Positions 18,461-26,876 of a stretch of DNA of 64,000 bases are shown here, piece by piece (the first letter of the stretch is position 1; every line of letters begins with the position of its first letter). The DNA lies in contig JAOPUZ010000077.1 in assembly GCA_025966315.1 (NCBI GenBank), positions 1-64,000 of the forward strand. The letters are read 5' to 3'. The notes under the pieces are model-generated. The model had not been told where the DNA came from. It saw only the letters and a list, made by a program, of their open reading frames with translations, and ran no database searches. A program made the position numbers and the translations under genes. The stretch is from Frankiales bacterium. Lineage in GTDB: Bacteria > Actinomycetota > Actinomycetes > Mycobacteriales > Jatrophihabitantaceae.

Positions 18461-19545
18461 CCACTGCGGTGCCGGGCCGGAGCGGCGGACGCGACGACGC
18501 TGTCGGTGCCCGCGAGCTTCCCGGCGGCGGGTCCGGACGTCGACGTGGTGGGCGGGGTGGCCGCGGCGAGCGCAAGATGGTTCCGGACGCCGAGTTCACT
18601 TCCTACTACGGACGACCTGTGCTCAAGGCTGCCCCCTGGAGCACCGACATCCCCGCGTACCTGTTCCTCGGCGGTGTCGCGGGCGGTTCGTCGCTGCTCG
18701 CGGCCGGTGCCGACCTGACCAACCGGCCGTCGCTGCGCCGGGTGGCTCGGCTCGGGGCGCTGACCGGGATCACGCTGAGTTTCGGCGCGCTCGTGCATGA
18801 CCTGGGCAAACCGTCGCGGTTCGTCAACATGCTGCGGGTGGCCAAGCTGACCTCGCCGATGTCGACCGGCACCTGGATCCTGACCGCGTACGGACCGGGC
18901 GCCGGCCTGGCCGGCGGCGCCGAAATTGCCACGCTGCTCGGAGGTACCGGGCTGTTGCCACGCTGGACCCGGCCGCTCGCTCGGCTGCTCGACGCACTCG
19001 CCCGACCGGCCGGAATCGGCGCGGCTGTATTGGGTTCCGCGGTTGCCTCGTACACCGCCGTGTTGCTCTCCGACACCGCGACGCCCAGCTGGCATGAAGC
19101 TCATCGGGAGCTGCCGTTCGTCTTCGTCGGGTCGGCGGCGTCCGCATCCGGGGGCCTCGGGTTGCTCGGTGCCTCGCTGGCGGACTCGGGCCCGGCCCGC
19201 CGGCTGGCCGTTACCGGCGCGTTGGTGGAACTGGCGGCAGAGCATCGGATGGAGCAGTCGCTGGGGCTTGCGGCCGAGCCGCTGCGCGAGGGCGTCGCGG
19301 GCAAGTTCATGCGCGCCAGCAAGATCCTCACCGGCTGCGGGGCGCTGCTGGCGCTCGCCGCACGGCGCAGCCGGCTGGCCTCGGCGGCGTCAGGCGCGGC
19401 GCTGCTCGCGGGCTCGGCCTGTACCCGGTTCGGCATCTTCGAAGCCGGCCAGGCCTCAGCCCGGGATCCGAAGTACACGATCGTGCCGCAGCGCGAGCGA
19501 GTCGAAGCGCGCCGGCGAGCGGACGCCGCGAAGCTGCGGCCCTAG
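18457..19545 (+). CDS. NrfD/PsrC-type membrane subunit of formate dehydrogenase
   Basis: A 362-residue polytopic protein resembling the NrfD family, which docks the iron-sulfur subunit and exchanges electrons with quinone. The key block is WSTDIPAYLFLGGVAGGSSLLAAGADLT, followed by LVHDLGKPSRFVNMLRVAKLTSPMSTGTW, a hallmark of NrfD-like anchors. About eight hydrophobic helices follow, and a charged tail ends the chain. The ATG at 18457 overlaps the fdhB stop; the first ~40 residues are Gly/Arg-rich and cytoplasmic-looking. Use of NrfD rather than a cytochrome b (FdnI-type) subunit implies a haem-free quinone link. Confidence 0.9.
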   Translation: MTTAVPGRSGGRDDAVGARELPGGGSGRRRGGRGGRGERKMVPDAEFTSYYGRPVLKAAPWSTDIPAYLFLGGVAGGSSLLAAGADLTNRPSLRRVARLGALTGITLSFGALVHDLGKPSRFVNMLRVAKLTSPMSTGTWILTAYGPGAGLAGGAEIATLLGGTGLLPRWTRPLARLLDALARPAGIGAAVLGSAVASYTAVLLSDTATPSWHEAHRELPFVFVGSAASASGGLGLLGASLADSGPARRLAVTGALVELAAEHRMEQSLGLAAEPLREGVAGKFMRASKILTGCGALLALAARRSRLASAASGAALLAGSACTRFGIFEAGQASARDPKYTIVPQRERVEARRRADAAKLRP

Positions 19546-19627
19546 CGGCTGATGTCCCGGCCAGAGCTCAGGTTCCGGCGGAGCTGCCGTCCTAGCCGAC
19601 GGGCGGGCGACAATCGGACCGACGAGG

Positions 19628-20632
19628 TCAGCGGATCTGGAGCGAGAAGCCCCCGCCGCCGGCGGCGTCGATCAGTTCACCGATCACCGGGTACCCCGGT
19701 ACCTCACCGACCAGCAACAGGCCACCGCTGGTCTGCGCGTCCGCGAGCAGCACCAGTTCGTCCTCGCTGACGGCTGAGTTCAGGTGCGGACGGACCCAAT
19801 CCAGGTTGCGTTGGGTGCCGCCGCTGACGAAACCGTCACGCAGTGCCTCCCGCGCACCGTCCAGATACGGGACGGCGTTGGCGTCGATCACCGCGGTCAC
19901 CTGCGACGCGCGGGCAAGCTTGTAGAGATGCCCGAGCAGACCGAAACCGGTCACATCGGTGCCCGCTAGTACGCCAGCGGCCAGCGCCGCCTCGCAGGCG
20001 TCCCGGTTCAACGCCACCATCGAGGCGATGGCGTTGTCGAAGACTTCACCGGTCGACTTGTGCCGGTTGTTCAGGACGCCCACGCCGAGGGGTTTGGTGA
20101 GGGTCAAGGGCAGACCGGCCCGGCCGGCGTCGTTGCGCAGCAGGTGATCCGGGTCGGCCAGGCCGGTGACGGCCATGCCGTACTTGGGCTCCGGATCGTC
20201 GATGCTGTGCCCGCCGGCCAGATGACAGCCGGCCTCGCGGGTGATGTCCAGGCCGCCGCGCAGGATCTCGGTCAGCAACTCCTTGGGCAACACGTCCCGC
20301 GGCCAGCCGACCAGGTTCAACGCGACCAGGGGCCGGCCGCCCATGGCATAGATGTCGGACAGCGCGTTCGCCGCGGCGATCCGGCCGAAGTCATACGCAT
20401 CGTCGACGACGGGGGTGAAGAAGTCCGCGGTGCTGACTACGGCGGTGTGCTCGTCGATGCGCACCACCGCGGCATCATCGCCGTCGTCCAGGCCGACCAG
20501 CAGATCCGAACCGGGCGCCGTCGGCGACAACCCGAGGCCGCGCACGACCTCTTCGAGCTCGCCGGGCGGGATCTTGCAGGCGCAGCCGCCGCCGTGCGCG
20601 TATTGGGTCAGCCGTATCGCGGTCGAGGTCAC
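19628..20632 (-). CDS. selD: Selenide, water dikinase
   Basis: An ~334-residue enzyme making selenophosphate from selenide and ATP, the selenium donor for tRNA-Sec. It has the glycine-rich N-terminus AHGGGCACKIPP with the catalytic Cys-x2-Lys-type site. AIRS-fold motifs GLDDGDDAAVV, TADFFTPVVDD, RIAAANALSDIYAMGG and GTDVTGFGLLGHL follow. Catalytic residue is Cys, not Sec. The frame is open to 20722, but this would run into tRNA-Sec on the other strand, so the GTG at 20632 (VTSTAIRLTQ) is preferred. It is convergent with the formate dehydrogenase operon and divergent from tRNA-Sec. Confidence 0.95.
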   Translation of the reverse strand: MTSTAIRLTQYAHGGGCACKIPPGELEEVVRGLGLSPTAPGSDLLVGLDDGDDAAVVRIDEHTAVVSTADFFTPVVDDAYDFGRIAAANALSDIYAMGGRPLVALNLVGWPRDVLPKELLTEILRGGLDITREAGCHLAGGHSIDDPEPKYGMAVTGLADPDHLLRNDAGRAGLPLTLTKPLGVGVLNNRHKSTGEVFDNAIASMVALNRDACEAALAAGVLAGTDVTGFGLLGHLYKLARASQVTAVIDANAVPYLDGAREALRDGFVSGGTQRNLDWVRPHLNSAVSEDELVLLADAQTSGGLLLVGEVPGYPVIGELIDAAGGGGFSLQIR

Positions 20633-20683
20633 GGGTTCGACAGTAGCGACTGCCTCGCGGATGGACAGGCTAGCGTGTCCGAT

Positions 20684-20779
20684 GGAGGCGTACAGGTGCC
20701 TGGTGGCCCTCCCGGTCTTCAAAACCGGTGAAGCCGAGTATCTCGGCTTGGCGGGTTCGATTCCCGTCCGTCTCCGCCA
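20684..20779 (+). tRNA. selC: tRNA-Sec (anticodon TCA)
   Basis: A 96-base tRNA including an encoded CCA end (20777-20779). The anticodon arm is CCGGT-CTTCAAA-ACCGG with TCA in the middle. A long extra arm (AAGCCGAG-TATC-CTCGGCTT type stem) and a T-arm GCGGG-TTCGATT-CCCGT follow. The acceptor stem pairs GGAGGCG with CGTCTCC. Size, long extra arm and UCA anticodon are diagnostic for selenocysteine tRNA. It sits between selD and selA, and reads the UGA at 14766. Confidence 0.96.
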
Positions 20780-20829
20780 CGTTTCCCCTTACCGCATAGT
20801 CCTGATCGCGTAGAGAGGTGGTCCGTTCC

Positions 20830-22191
20830 GTGGCCGTACCGGACCCGCGCCGCGCCGTCCCGCGTACCGACGTCGTACTGGCCGACCAGCGGCTGCAGCC
20901 GGCTATCACGCAGCTCGGCACGGCCCGGGTGAAGGCCGCGGTGCGAAGCGCTCAGGAGGCCGTGCGGCGGCAGGAACTGCCCGCGGGCCTGGTGGTGGAC
21001 AGCGTGCTTGCGGCCCTCAGCTCCGCGCCCGGGTCGATGCGCCAGGTCATCAACGCCACCGGGATCGTGTTGCACACCAATCTCGGGCGGGCCCCCTTGT
21101 CCAGCGCCGCAATCCAGGCGATCGGCGAAGTGGCGGCCTACGTCGACGTCGAATACGACCTGTCCACCGGGCGGCGAGCCAAGCGCGGCCGCGGCACACT
21201 GGCCGCGCTTCGATCGGCCGTCCCGGCCGCTGAGGACGTCCTGGTCGTCAACAACGGTGCCGCGGCCCTGTTGCTCGCGGTGACCACCTTGGCTCGCGGC
21301 CGATCGGCGGCCGGGCGCGTCGGTGACTCCGCAGGTTCGGCTGGCTCCGCCCAGGACGAGGTGATCATGAGCCGGGGTGAGCTCGTCGAGATCGGTGACG
21401 GGTTCCGGCTGCCGGAACTGATCAGTGCCGCCGGCGCGCGGATTGTCGAAGTAGGGACAACCAACCGCACCAACCGGGCGGACTACCAGCGGGCGCTGTC
21501 CGAATCCACCGGCTGCATCGTCAAGGTCCATCCCAGCAACTTCCGGATAGAGGGGTTCACGGCCGAGGTCACGGTGGCGGAGCTAGCCGCGTTGTCCGGT
21601 GACGTGCCCGTGGTGGTCGACATCGGCAGCGGGCTGCTCGTCCCGGACGTGCTCTTCCCCGCTGAGCCGGATGTGACCTCGACACTGATCGCGGGAGCCG
21701 ATCTCGTGCTGTGCAGCGGGGACAAGCTGCTCGGTGGTCCGCAGTCGGGGTTGTTGTTCGGGCGAGCCGAGCTGATCGAGCGGCTGCGCCGTGATCCGCT
21801 GGCTCGGGCCCTGCGGGTGGACAAGCTGACGCTGGCCGCGCTCGAAGCGAGCGTGTCCGGCCCGCCGACCCCGACGGCCCGGTACCTGCGCGCCGACCCG
21901 GACACCCTCCGGATGCGGGCAACAGCGCTGGCCGGCGGCCTGCCGTCCGAGCTGGGCGCGCTGGTCGTCGAGGTGAGCGGTGCGGTCGGCGGCGGTGGCG
22001 CCCCCGGCGTCGAACTGCCCGGTTGGGCCTTGTCGCTACCGGCCGGTTACGCCGAACGGCTGCGGGCCGGGCGGCCGCCGGTGGTGGGCCGCGTCGAGGC
22101 TGGCCGCTGCCTGCTGGACCTGCGTTGCGTCGATGGCGAGCAGGATGCCCTGGTATTGCAGGCGATTCTCGATGCTGGCGGGTTCGCATGA
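20830..22191 (+). CDS. selA: L-seryl-tRNA(Sec) selenium transferase
   Basis: An ~453-residue PLP enzyme converting Ser-tRNA(Sec) to Sec-tRNA(Sec) with selenophosphate. It shows VINATGIVLHTNLGRAPLS, VEYDLSTGRRAKRGRG, VVNNGAAALLLA, the IVKVHPSNFRIEGF block and the PLP-lysine motif CSGDKLLGGPQ. The GTG at 20830 has GAGAGGTGG upstream and is preferred to the GTG at 20818. It is the first protein gene after tRNA-Sec and is followed 24 bp later by selB, forming one operon. Confidence 0.95.
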   Translation: MAVPDPRRAVPRTDVVLADQRLQPAITQLGTARVKAAVRSAQEAVRRQELPAGLVVDSVLAALSSAPGSMRQVINATGIVLHTNLGRAPLSSAAIQAIGEVAAYVDVEYDLSTGRRAKRGRGTLAALRSAVPAAEDVLVVNNGAAALLLAVTTLARGRSAAGRVGDSAGSAGSAQDEVIMSRGELVEIGDGFRLPELISAAGARIVEVGTTNRTNRADYQRALSESTGCIVKVHPSNFRIEGFTAEVTVAELAALSGDVPVVVDIGSGLLVPDVLFPAEPDVTSTLIAGADLVLCSGDKLLGGPQSGLLFGRAELIERLRRDPLARALRVDKLTLAALEASVSGPPTPTARYLRADPDTLRMRATALAGGLPSELGALVVEVSGAVGGGGAPGVELPGWALSLPAGYAERLRAGRPPVVGRVEAGRCLLDLRCVDGEQDALVLQAILDAGGFA

Positions 22192-22215
22192 TGTCGAGCG
22201 GACGCGGGTGACGGC

Positions 22216-24081
22216 GTGCGGGTGATCGCCACCGCCGGTCACGTCGACCACGGTAAGTCGACGTTGATCCGCGCCCTCACGGGGATGGAACCGGATCGCT
22301 GGGCCGAGGAGCGCCGGCGGGGCATGACAATCGATCTCGGCTACGCCTGGACGACCCTGGCCGGCGGTGAGCCCATCGCGTTCGTCGACGTGCCCGGTCA
22401 TCAGCGGTTCCTGTCCAACATGCTGGCCGGTGTGGGGCCGGCGCCGGCCGTGCTGATGGTGGTCGCGGCCGATGAAGGCTGGCGGCAACAGAGCGAGGAA
22501 CACCTGGCCGCAATCGACGCGCTCGGCATCGAGGTCGGCCTGGTGGCGGTGACCCGATCCGACCTGGCCGACCCGCAACCGGCCATGGCCCAGGCACGGC
22601 ACCGGCTGGCCGCCTCGCGCCTCGGTGCGGTCGAGACGATTGCGGTGTCGGGTGCCACCGGGCAGGGTGTGGAGGAGTTGCGGGCCGCGTTGGCTCGGAC
22701 GGTGCGCAGGCTGCCGCCGCCCGAGGTCGACGGCCCGGTCCGCTTGTGGGTCGATCGCGCGTTCACCATCGCCGGCAGCGGCACGGTGGTGACCGCGACG
22801 CTCGGCGCCGGCACGATCCAGGTCGGTGACCGGCTCGAACTCGAGGGTCGGACGGTGACCGTGCGCGGCATCCAAAGCCTGGGCCAGCAAGCGGAAAGTG
22901 TGCGCGCGGTCAGCCGGGTGGCACTCAACCTGCGTGGTGTCGCCCGGGACGACGTCCGGCGTGGCGATCCGTTGCTCACCGCCGGCGCCTGGCATCGCAG
23001 CACGACCGCCGACGTGCGGATCCATCACCTGAGCGCCCCGGCCGAGCCCTCGGGGACTCGCAGCTGGCGCGGCGATCTCGTCCTGCATATCGGTTCGGCG
23101 GCGGTGAGCGTGCGGGTGCGCGTGCTCGATCAGGATGTGGCTCGACTGGAGCTGGCCCGGCCGTTGCCGTTGCGGGCGGGGGATCGGGCGGTGCTGCGCG
23201 ATCCGGGCCGGCAGCAGGTGGTCGCCGCCGTGACGCTGCTCGATGTGGACCCGCCAGCGCTGACCCGGCGTGGCGCGGCCCGAACCCGGGCCGCGGACCT
23301 CGCCGACCTCGCGGACCTCGCTGACCTTGCTGACCAGGATGTCGGCGGCGAGGTCGCGGGCTCGATGCTGGCCCAGCAGGTCAGCCGCCGTGGGGTGATG
23401 CGCCGCGCTCAGTTCGAACTGCTGTCGGGCCTGGCGGTAACGGACCGCGATATCGAGCAGTCCGGTACGGTGCTCGAGGTCGGCGGTTGGCTGATCGACT
23501 CAGCGGCCTGGCACCGATGGCTCGCCGCGCTGCCCGGTATCGTCGACGGCTACCTGCAGGACCATCCGCTGGAACCGGGGATGCCGGCCGAGGCCGTCCG
23601 GCACGCTCTGGAGTTGCCCGAACGGGAGCTATTGCCGCCCTTATTGGCCGCCAGCTCGCTACTTTCGGGGCAGGGCCGAGTGTCGCGTCCGGGTCACCGG
23701 ATCTCACTCGGCCCGGCCGAGGTGGCCATGGCCCGGCTCGAGGAACGCTTGCGGGACAAGCCTTTCCGCGCCCCGGAGCGAGCTGAGCTGCACGAACTAG
23801 GCCTCGGTGTACGGCAACTCGCAACTGCGGCCAAGGCGAATCGAATCCTGCGGCTGGATGCCGACATCATCCTGCTGCCGGACGCACCGCAACGAGCCGT
23901 CGACCTGCTGGCCGCGCTTGCCCAGCCCTTCACGACGAGCCAGGCGCGGATCGCACTCGACAGCACCCGCCGGGTGGTCGTCCCGCTGCTCGAATACCTT
24001 GACTCGATCGAGCTGACTCGACGATTGGACGGTTCGTCGCGGCAGGTCATTGACCGCCGCAGCGTTGACGGCGTCAGCTGA
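22216..24081 (+). CDS. selB: Selenocysteine-specific elongation factor
   Basis: A 621-residue GTPase delivering Sec-tRNA(Sec) to the ribosome at UGA codons followed by a SECIS hairpin. G-domain motifs: GHVDHGKST (G1), GMTIDLGY (switch I), DVPGHQRF (G3) and a TRSD G4. EF-Tu-like beta-barrels run to ~residue 340, then winged-helix repeats for SECIS binding, ending VVPLLEYLDSIELTRRL. A 9-bp tandem repeat (23299-23337) encodes ADL units in the linker before the winged helices, a likely flexible spacer. GTG start. Its last codons overlap the Pr6Pr gene on the other strand by 8 bp. Confidence 0.95.
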   Translation: MRVIATAGHVDHGKSTLIRALTGMEPDRWAEERRRGMTIDLGYAWTTLAGGEPIAFVDVPGHQRFLSNMLAGVGPAPAVLMVVAADEGWRQQSEEHLAAIDALGIEVGLVAVTRSDLADPQPAMAQARHRLAASRLGAVETIAVSGATGQGVEELRAALARTVRRLPPPEVDGPVRLWVDRAFTIAGSGTVVTATLGAGTIQVGDRLELEGRTVTVRGIQSLGQQAESVRAVSRVALNLRGVARDDVRRGDPLLTAGAWHRSTTADVRIHHLSAPAEPSGTRSWRGDLVLHIGSAAVSVRVRVLDQDVARLELARPLPLRAGDRAVLRDPGRQQVVAAVTLLDVDPPALTRRGAARTRAADLADLADLADLADQDVGGEVAGSMLAQQVSRRGVMRRAQFELLSGLAVTDRDIEQSGTVLEVGGWLIDSAAWHRWLAALPGIVDGYLQDHPLEPGMPAEAVRHALELPERELLPPLLAASSLLSGQGRVSRPGHRISLGPAEVAMARLEERLRDKPFRAPERAELHELGLGVRQLATAAKANRILRLDADIILLPDAPQRAVDLLAALAQPFTTSQARIALDSTRRVVVPLLEYLDSIELTRRLDGSSRQVIDRRSVDGVS

Positions 24082-24766
24082 TTTCGGCGGCGGCCAAGAC
24101 CGGATCCGTCGGCGGCAACGCCCGATCACCGAGCCAGAACACGGTCGTGACCAGGAAGAACACCACGAGCACGCCGACCGAATTGATGCTCACCCGGGCG
24201 TAGCCGTGAGTGATCACGTCCAGGAAGGGGTAGGGGTACCAGTCCGTGCTGGCGCCGCGGATGAGGGTGTAGACCAGCCACGCCAGTGGCCAGAGCAGTG
24301 ACCAGCCGATCGTCGCCGGGCAGATGCGCCGCCGAGGGCCGAAGAGCAGCCAGCCCAGCACCATCATGATCGGCACGATGTAGTGAAAGACCGTATTGGT
24401 GAACACTTGTTGCCAGCCGCTGGGCTCGTGCACCTTGGCCAACACGGTGCCGTAGACGACGCCAGTGACGGTGATGCCGAGCAGCGTGGTGCTACGAAGC
24501 GCGCGCCACGCTGGGCCATCCCGTTGTGGATCGCGGGCCAACTGGGCGGATACGACCGCGCTCAGAATATTGCTCTGAATGGTGAAGAAACTGAGCACTC
24601 GAAGGATGCGGCCGCCTAGCGAGGTACCGGCCAATGTGCCGGCGGCGTGGCCACGCGGCGTGGCACTTGCCCGGTAGGCGATCCAGAGTTGCACCAGAAA
24701 CGAGAGCACCACCAGCACGGCGATGGTTGCGTGCCAGACCTTCGCGTACGCCGATCGGTTCGACAT
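24074..24766 (-). CDS. Pr6Pr-family membrane protein
   Basis: A 230-residue integral membrane protein with about six hydrophobic helices. Family features are LSFFTIQSNILSAVV near 60, HYIVPIMMVLGWLLFGPR in the middle, and WPLAWLVYTLIRG...DWYPYPFLDV near the end. These match actinobacterial Pr6Pr / FAR-17a/AIG1-like proteins. That larger fold includes eukaryotic androgen-dependent hydrolases, but the bacterial function is not established. It stands alone and shares its 3' end with selB. Confidence 0.8.
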   Translation of the reverse strand: MSNRSAYAKVWHATIAVLVVLSFLVQLWIAYRASATPRGHAAGTLAGTSLGGRILRVLSFFTIQSNILSAVVSAQLARDPQRDGPAWRALRSTTLLGITVTGVVYGTVLAKVHEPSGWQQVFTNTVFHYIVPIMMVLGWLLFGPRRRICPATIGWSLLWPLAWLVYTLIRGASTDWYPYPFLDVITHGYARVSINSVGVLVVFFLVTTVFWLGDRALPPTDPVLAAAEIS

Positions 24767-24958
24767 GCCTCACCCGCTTTCGGCTTCAAGATATTCGGGC
24801 AGGTGGCGCAATCGGGGGATGACACGGCGCGTGGCTTCGCGGCGGAGCCGGGCGTCCTCCAAAGATCGCTTAACAGAGGCTTGACGTAATTTAGCTGTTA
24901 AGTCAGACTGTGTCGCGTTCGCGTGACTCAGGCAAACTTGACCGTAGTCGAGGACCAG

Positions 24959-25699
24959 ATGACGCACTTGCCCGGTGATGAACCGCAGCCCGTACAGCAG
25001 CGGCCGAGACAGCCGCACTTCGTCGCGCGGCACAAGGTTTGGTCGTCGATCGTGAGCGCTGCGGTCGTTCTGATCGTGATCGCCGCCGTGACCGGTGGGG
25101 GCAACGACAAGTCCTTGCAGTCAGTCGGGTCGAACGAGGCCGTGAGCTCGGCCGGGCGGAGCGCCGTTGCCGGTCTCTCGAGTTCAGCCGCAAGCGAGTC
25201 CGCGCAGAATCTGCTCGCTCAGTCCGAGGCGGCCGCTTCCGCTTCCGCTGCTGCCTCGGAATCGGCGTCGGCTGCGGCTTCCGTGGCGCGGGCCAAATCG
25301 ATCGCCGCCGCGGCGAAGGCCGCCGCGGCGAAGGCCGCCGCGGCAAAGGTCGCCGCCAAGGCTGCTGCCGCAAAGGTCGCTGCTAAGGCTGCTGCGGTGC
25401 GGGCCGCGGCAGTTAAGGCCGCCGCCGCTCGGGTTGCCGCCGCCCAGGCCGCCCAGGCCGCCGCGGCCCGGGCGGCTGCTGCCCAAGCCGCCGCCGCCGC
25501 GCAGGCTGCCGCCAACGCGGCGGCGAACAGCTCCAACTGCACGCCCGGTTACGACCCGTGCATCGCCCCTGGTTCGGATGTGGACTGTGCGGGCGGTACG
25601 GGAAATGGTCCGCGATATGTGCAGGGTCCGGTTCGGGTTTCCGGCGATGACCCGTACCGCTTGGACTCCGACCATGACGGCGTTGGCTGCGAAGGCTAG
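24959..25699 (+). CDS. Membrane-anchored Ala/Lys-rich protein with Excalibur-type calcium domain
   Basis: A 246-residue protein in three parts. First, a short cytoplasmic stretch and one membrane helix (VSAAVVLIVIAAVTGG) around 30-50. Second, a long Ala-rich helix of AAAKAAAAK and AARAAAAQ repeats (~95-195), resembling histone-H1-like or coiled-stalk sequence. Third, a C-terminal domain with CTPGYDPCI, DVDCAGG and DSDHDGVGCEG. The last motif is the Excalibur extracellular calcium-binding signature (DxDxDGxGCE). The ATG at 24959 follows GAGGA; a GTG at 24923 is possible. The Ala-rich stalk probably holds the calcium domain away from the membrane. Function unknown. Confidence 0.75.
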   Translation: MTHLPGDEPQPVQQRPRQPHFVARHKVWSSIVSAAVVLIVIAAVTGGGNDKSLQSVGSNEAVSSAGRSAVAGLSSSAASESAQNLLAQSEAAASASAAASESASAAASVARAKSIAAAAKAAAAKAAAAKVAAKAAAAKVAAKAAAVRAAAVKAAAARVAAAQAAQAAAARAAAAQAAAAAQAAANAAANSSNCTPGYDPCIAPGSDVDCAGGTGNGPRYVQGPVRVSGDDPYRLDSDHDGVGCEG

Positions 25700-25719
25700 C
25701 CGCGAAGCCCTGTACTTAG

Positions 25720-26037
25720 GCCGTTCTCCCCGGGGGCATCCCAACTGCGGGCACTCAAGCACCGATCAGCTGGCATGCCTTCGCCGTGGACACGTTCGAC
25801 ATCGGGCGCGATGAGCTTGCGCTGACGGCGGGCACGGCCATCGGGCTGTATACCCCGGAGCGTTGCATCATCGACGCGTTCCGGCTGCGGCACCTTGAGG
25901 GCCCCGAGACTGCCGTCGAGGCCCTGCGCCGGTGGCTACGCCGCCGCGGCGCTCAACCCGCGACGCTGCTGAGCATGGCACGGGCGTTTCCGAAGGCCGA
26001 GCCTGCGTTGCGATCGACGCTGGAGATCCTCCTTTGA
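25720..26037 (+). pseudogene. Truncated AbiEi-like antitoxin
   Basis: Only the C-terminal third remains. The frame, open from a TAG at 25717, reads PISWHAFAVDTFDIGRDEL, then GLYTPERCIIDAFRLRHLEG, then ALRRWLRRRGAQPATLLSMA, the C-terminal domain of type IV toxin-antitoxin AbiEi antitoxins. No N-terminal winged-helix DNA-binding domain or proper start lies upstream. The stop overlaps the start of the AbiEii relic, the usual order of the pair. The system is decayed. Confidence 0.7.
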
Positions 26038-26303
26038 CCCCGAGCCGGCAACCCACCCGCGCCACCGTCGAAGGCCGGGCTTACCGGGATTTGCGGAGTC
26101 TGGCCCATCGTCAGCATCGTCCGACGGATGAACTGCACCAGCTCTACGCGCTCGAAGGCTTCCTCGCTCGGCTCGCGGGCTCCCCTCACGCTGAGCAGTT
26201 GGTGCTTAAAGGCGGGGTGCTCTCGAGCGCGGGCGATGCGCCCTGGTGCTGGGGATACCACCGACCGGCCCATGTCGGCTGCTTCGGGGCCAGGTCGTGG
26301 TGA
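26034..26303 (+). pseudogene. Truncated AbiEii-like nucleotidyltransferase toxin
   Basis: The TTG at 26034 overlaps the antitoxin stop (TTGA). The frame reads TVEGRAYRDLRSLAHRQHR, YALEGFLARLAGSPHAEQLV and LKGGVL, the N-terminus of AbiEii/AbiGii toxins. The homology stops exactly at the GGVL that precedes the nucleotidyltransferase active-site acidic residues. Unrelated residues follow to 26303. The catalytic domain is gone, so no toxin should be made. Confidence 0.65.
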
Positions 26304-26690
26304 CGAGCTGCTCGGCGTCCCCAAGCTCGTAACCGAGATCCGCGAGCGGGTGCAGCCAGCGGGCCCGCATGGGCCGCCCTGCTCGCGGGCTGGGGGATGG
26401 ACGCGCCTGGCGTCGTGCTCGCCGGACACCTCCATGTAGGCGACCGTATGCCCGCGGAGGCGGGTGCGGTGTCTTGACGGTCAGCGCTTCCTAGGCGCCA
26501 GATGCGCGGTTCTGTTGGTGATCTCGAGAATATTCAGCGAGTTCGGCGCGGTCCACGGATGCTCGTACCTCCTCGGCCGCGGCGCAAACCCCACATTTGC
26601 ATCAAACGGCGTCGAGAAGGACGGCAGGAAAGTAGTTTGCTTACGGTCAAGCTCGTCGGGAGTTCTCAATTTAGTCGGAAGGACTTACAG
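26304..26690. other. Degenerate intergenic stretch
   Basis: About 390 bp between the AbiEii relic and the secreted-protein operon. The first ~150 bp may be further decayed toxin DNA but no convincing frame was found. The latter part (26460-26690) is less GC-rich and must contain the promoter of the operon at 26691. A Shine-Dalgarno GGAAGG lies at 26678-26683. Confidence 0.4.
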
Positions 26691-26876
26691 GTGCATCACT
26701 GCAAACGGTATTTGCCTGCGTTGATCATTGCCGTTCTGGTCTTGTGTGTGCCGGTGGGCATCGCTGCCGCCAGCTCGCACAACGAGACGAGTAGTCCGAC
26801 GGACTCGGGTCAGCTCACGCCCGCGTTCAGTGATGATTTACCGGTCGGCGTCGCCACGATGGGGCCCGGGCGATGA
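26691..26876 (+). CDS. Small secreted protein
   Basis: A 61-residue peptide from a GTG start with GGAAGG upstream. Residues ~4-28 are a Sec signal (YLPALIIAVLVLCVPVGIAA). The mature part is Ser/Thr-rich and ends PAFSDDLPVGVATMGPGR. Its stop overlaps the next start (ATGA), so it is coupled to a larger secreted protein. That protein carries the similar PSFTKDLPVGHTTV just after its own signal peptide, suggesting a shared processing or recognition motif. Not recognised as a known family. Confidence 0.55.
   Translation: MHHCKRYLPALIIAVLVLCVPVGIAAASSHNETSSPTDSGQLTPAFSDDLPVGVATMGPGR

Noticed and set aside
26361-26375. GGGCCCGCATGGGCC as a fifth island palindrome
   Set aside because: Spacing between halves is longer than in the four island sites and it lies in decayed toxin DNA, not before a sterol gene; probably chance in GC-rich sequence.
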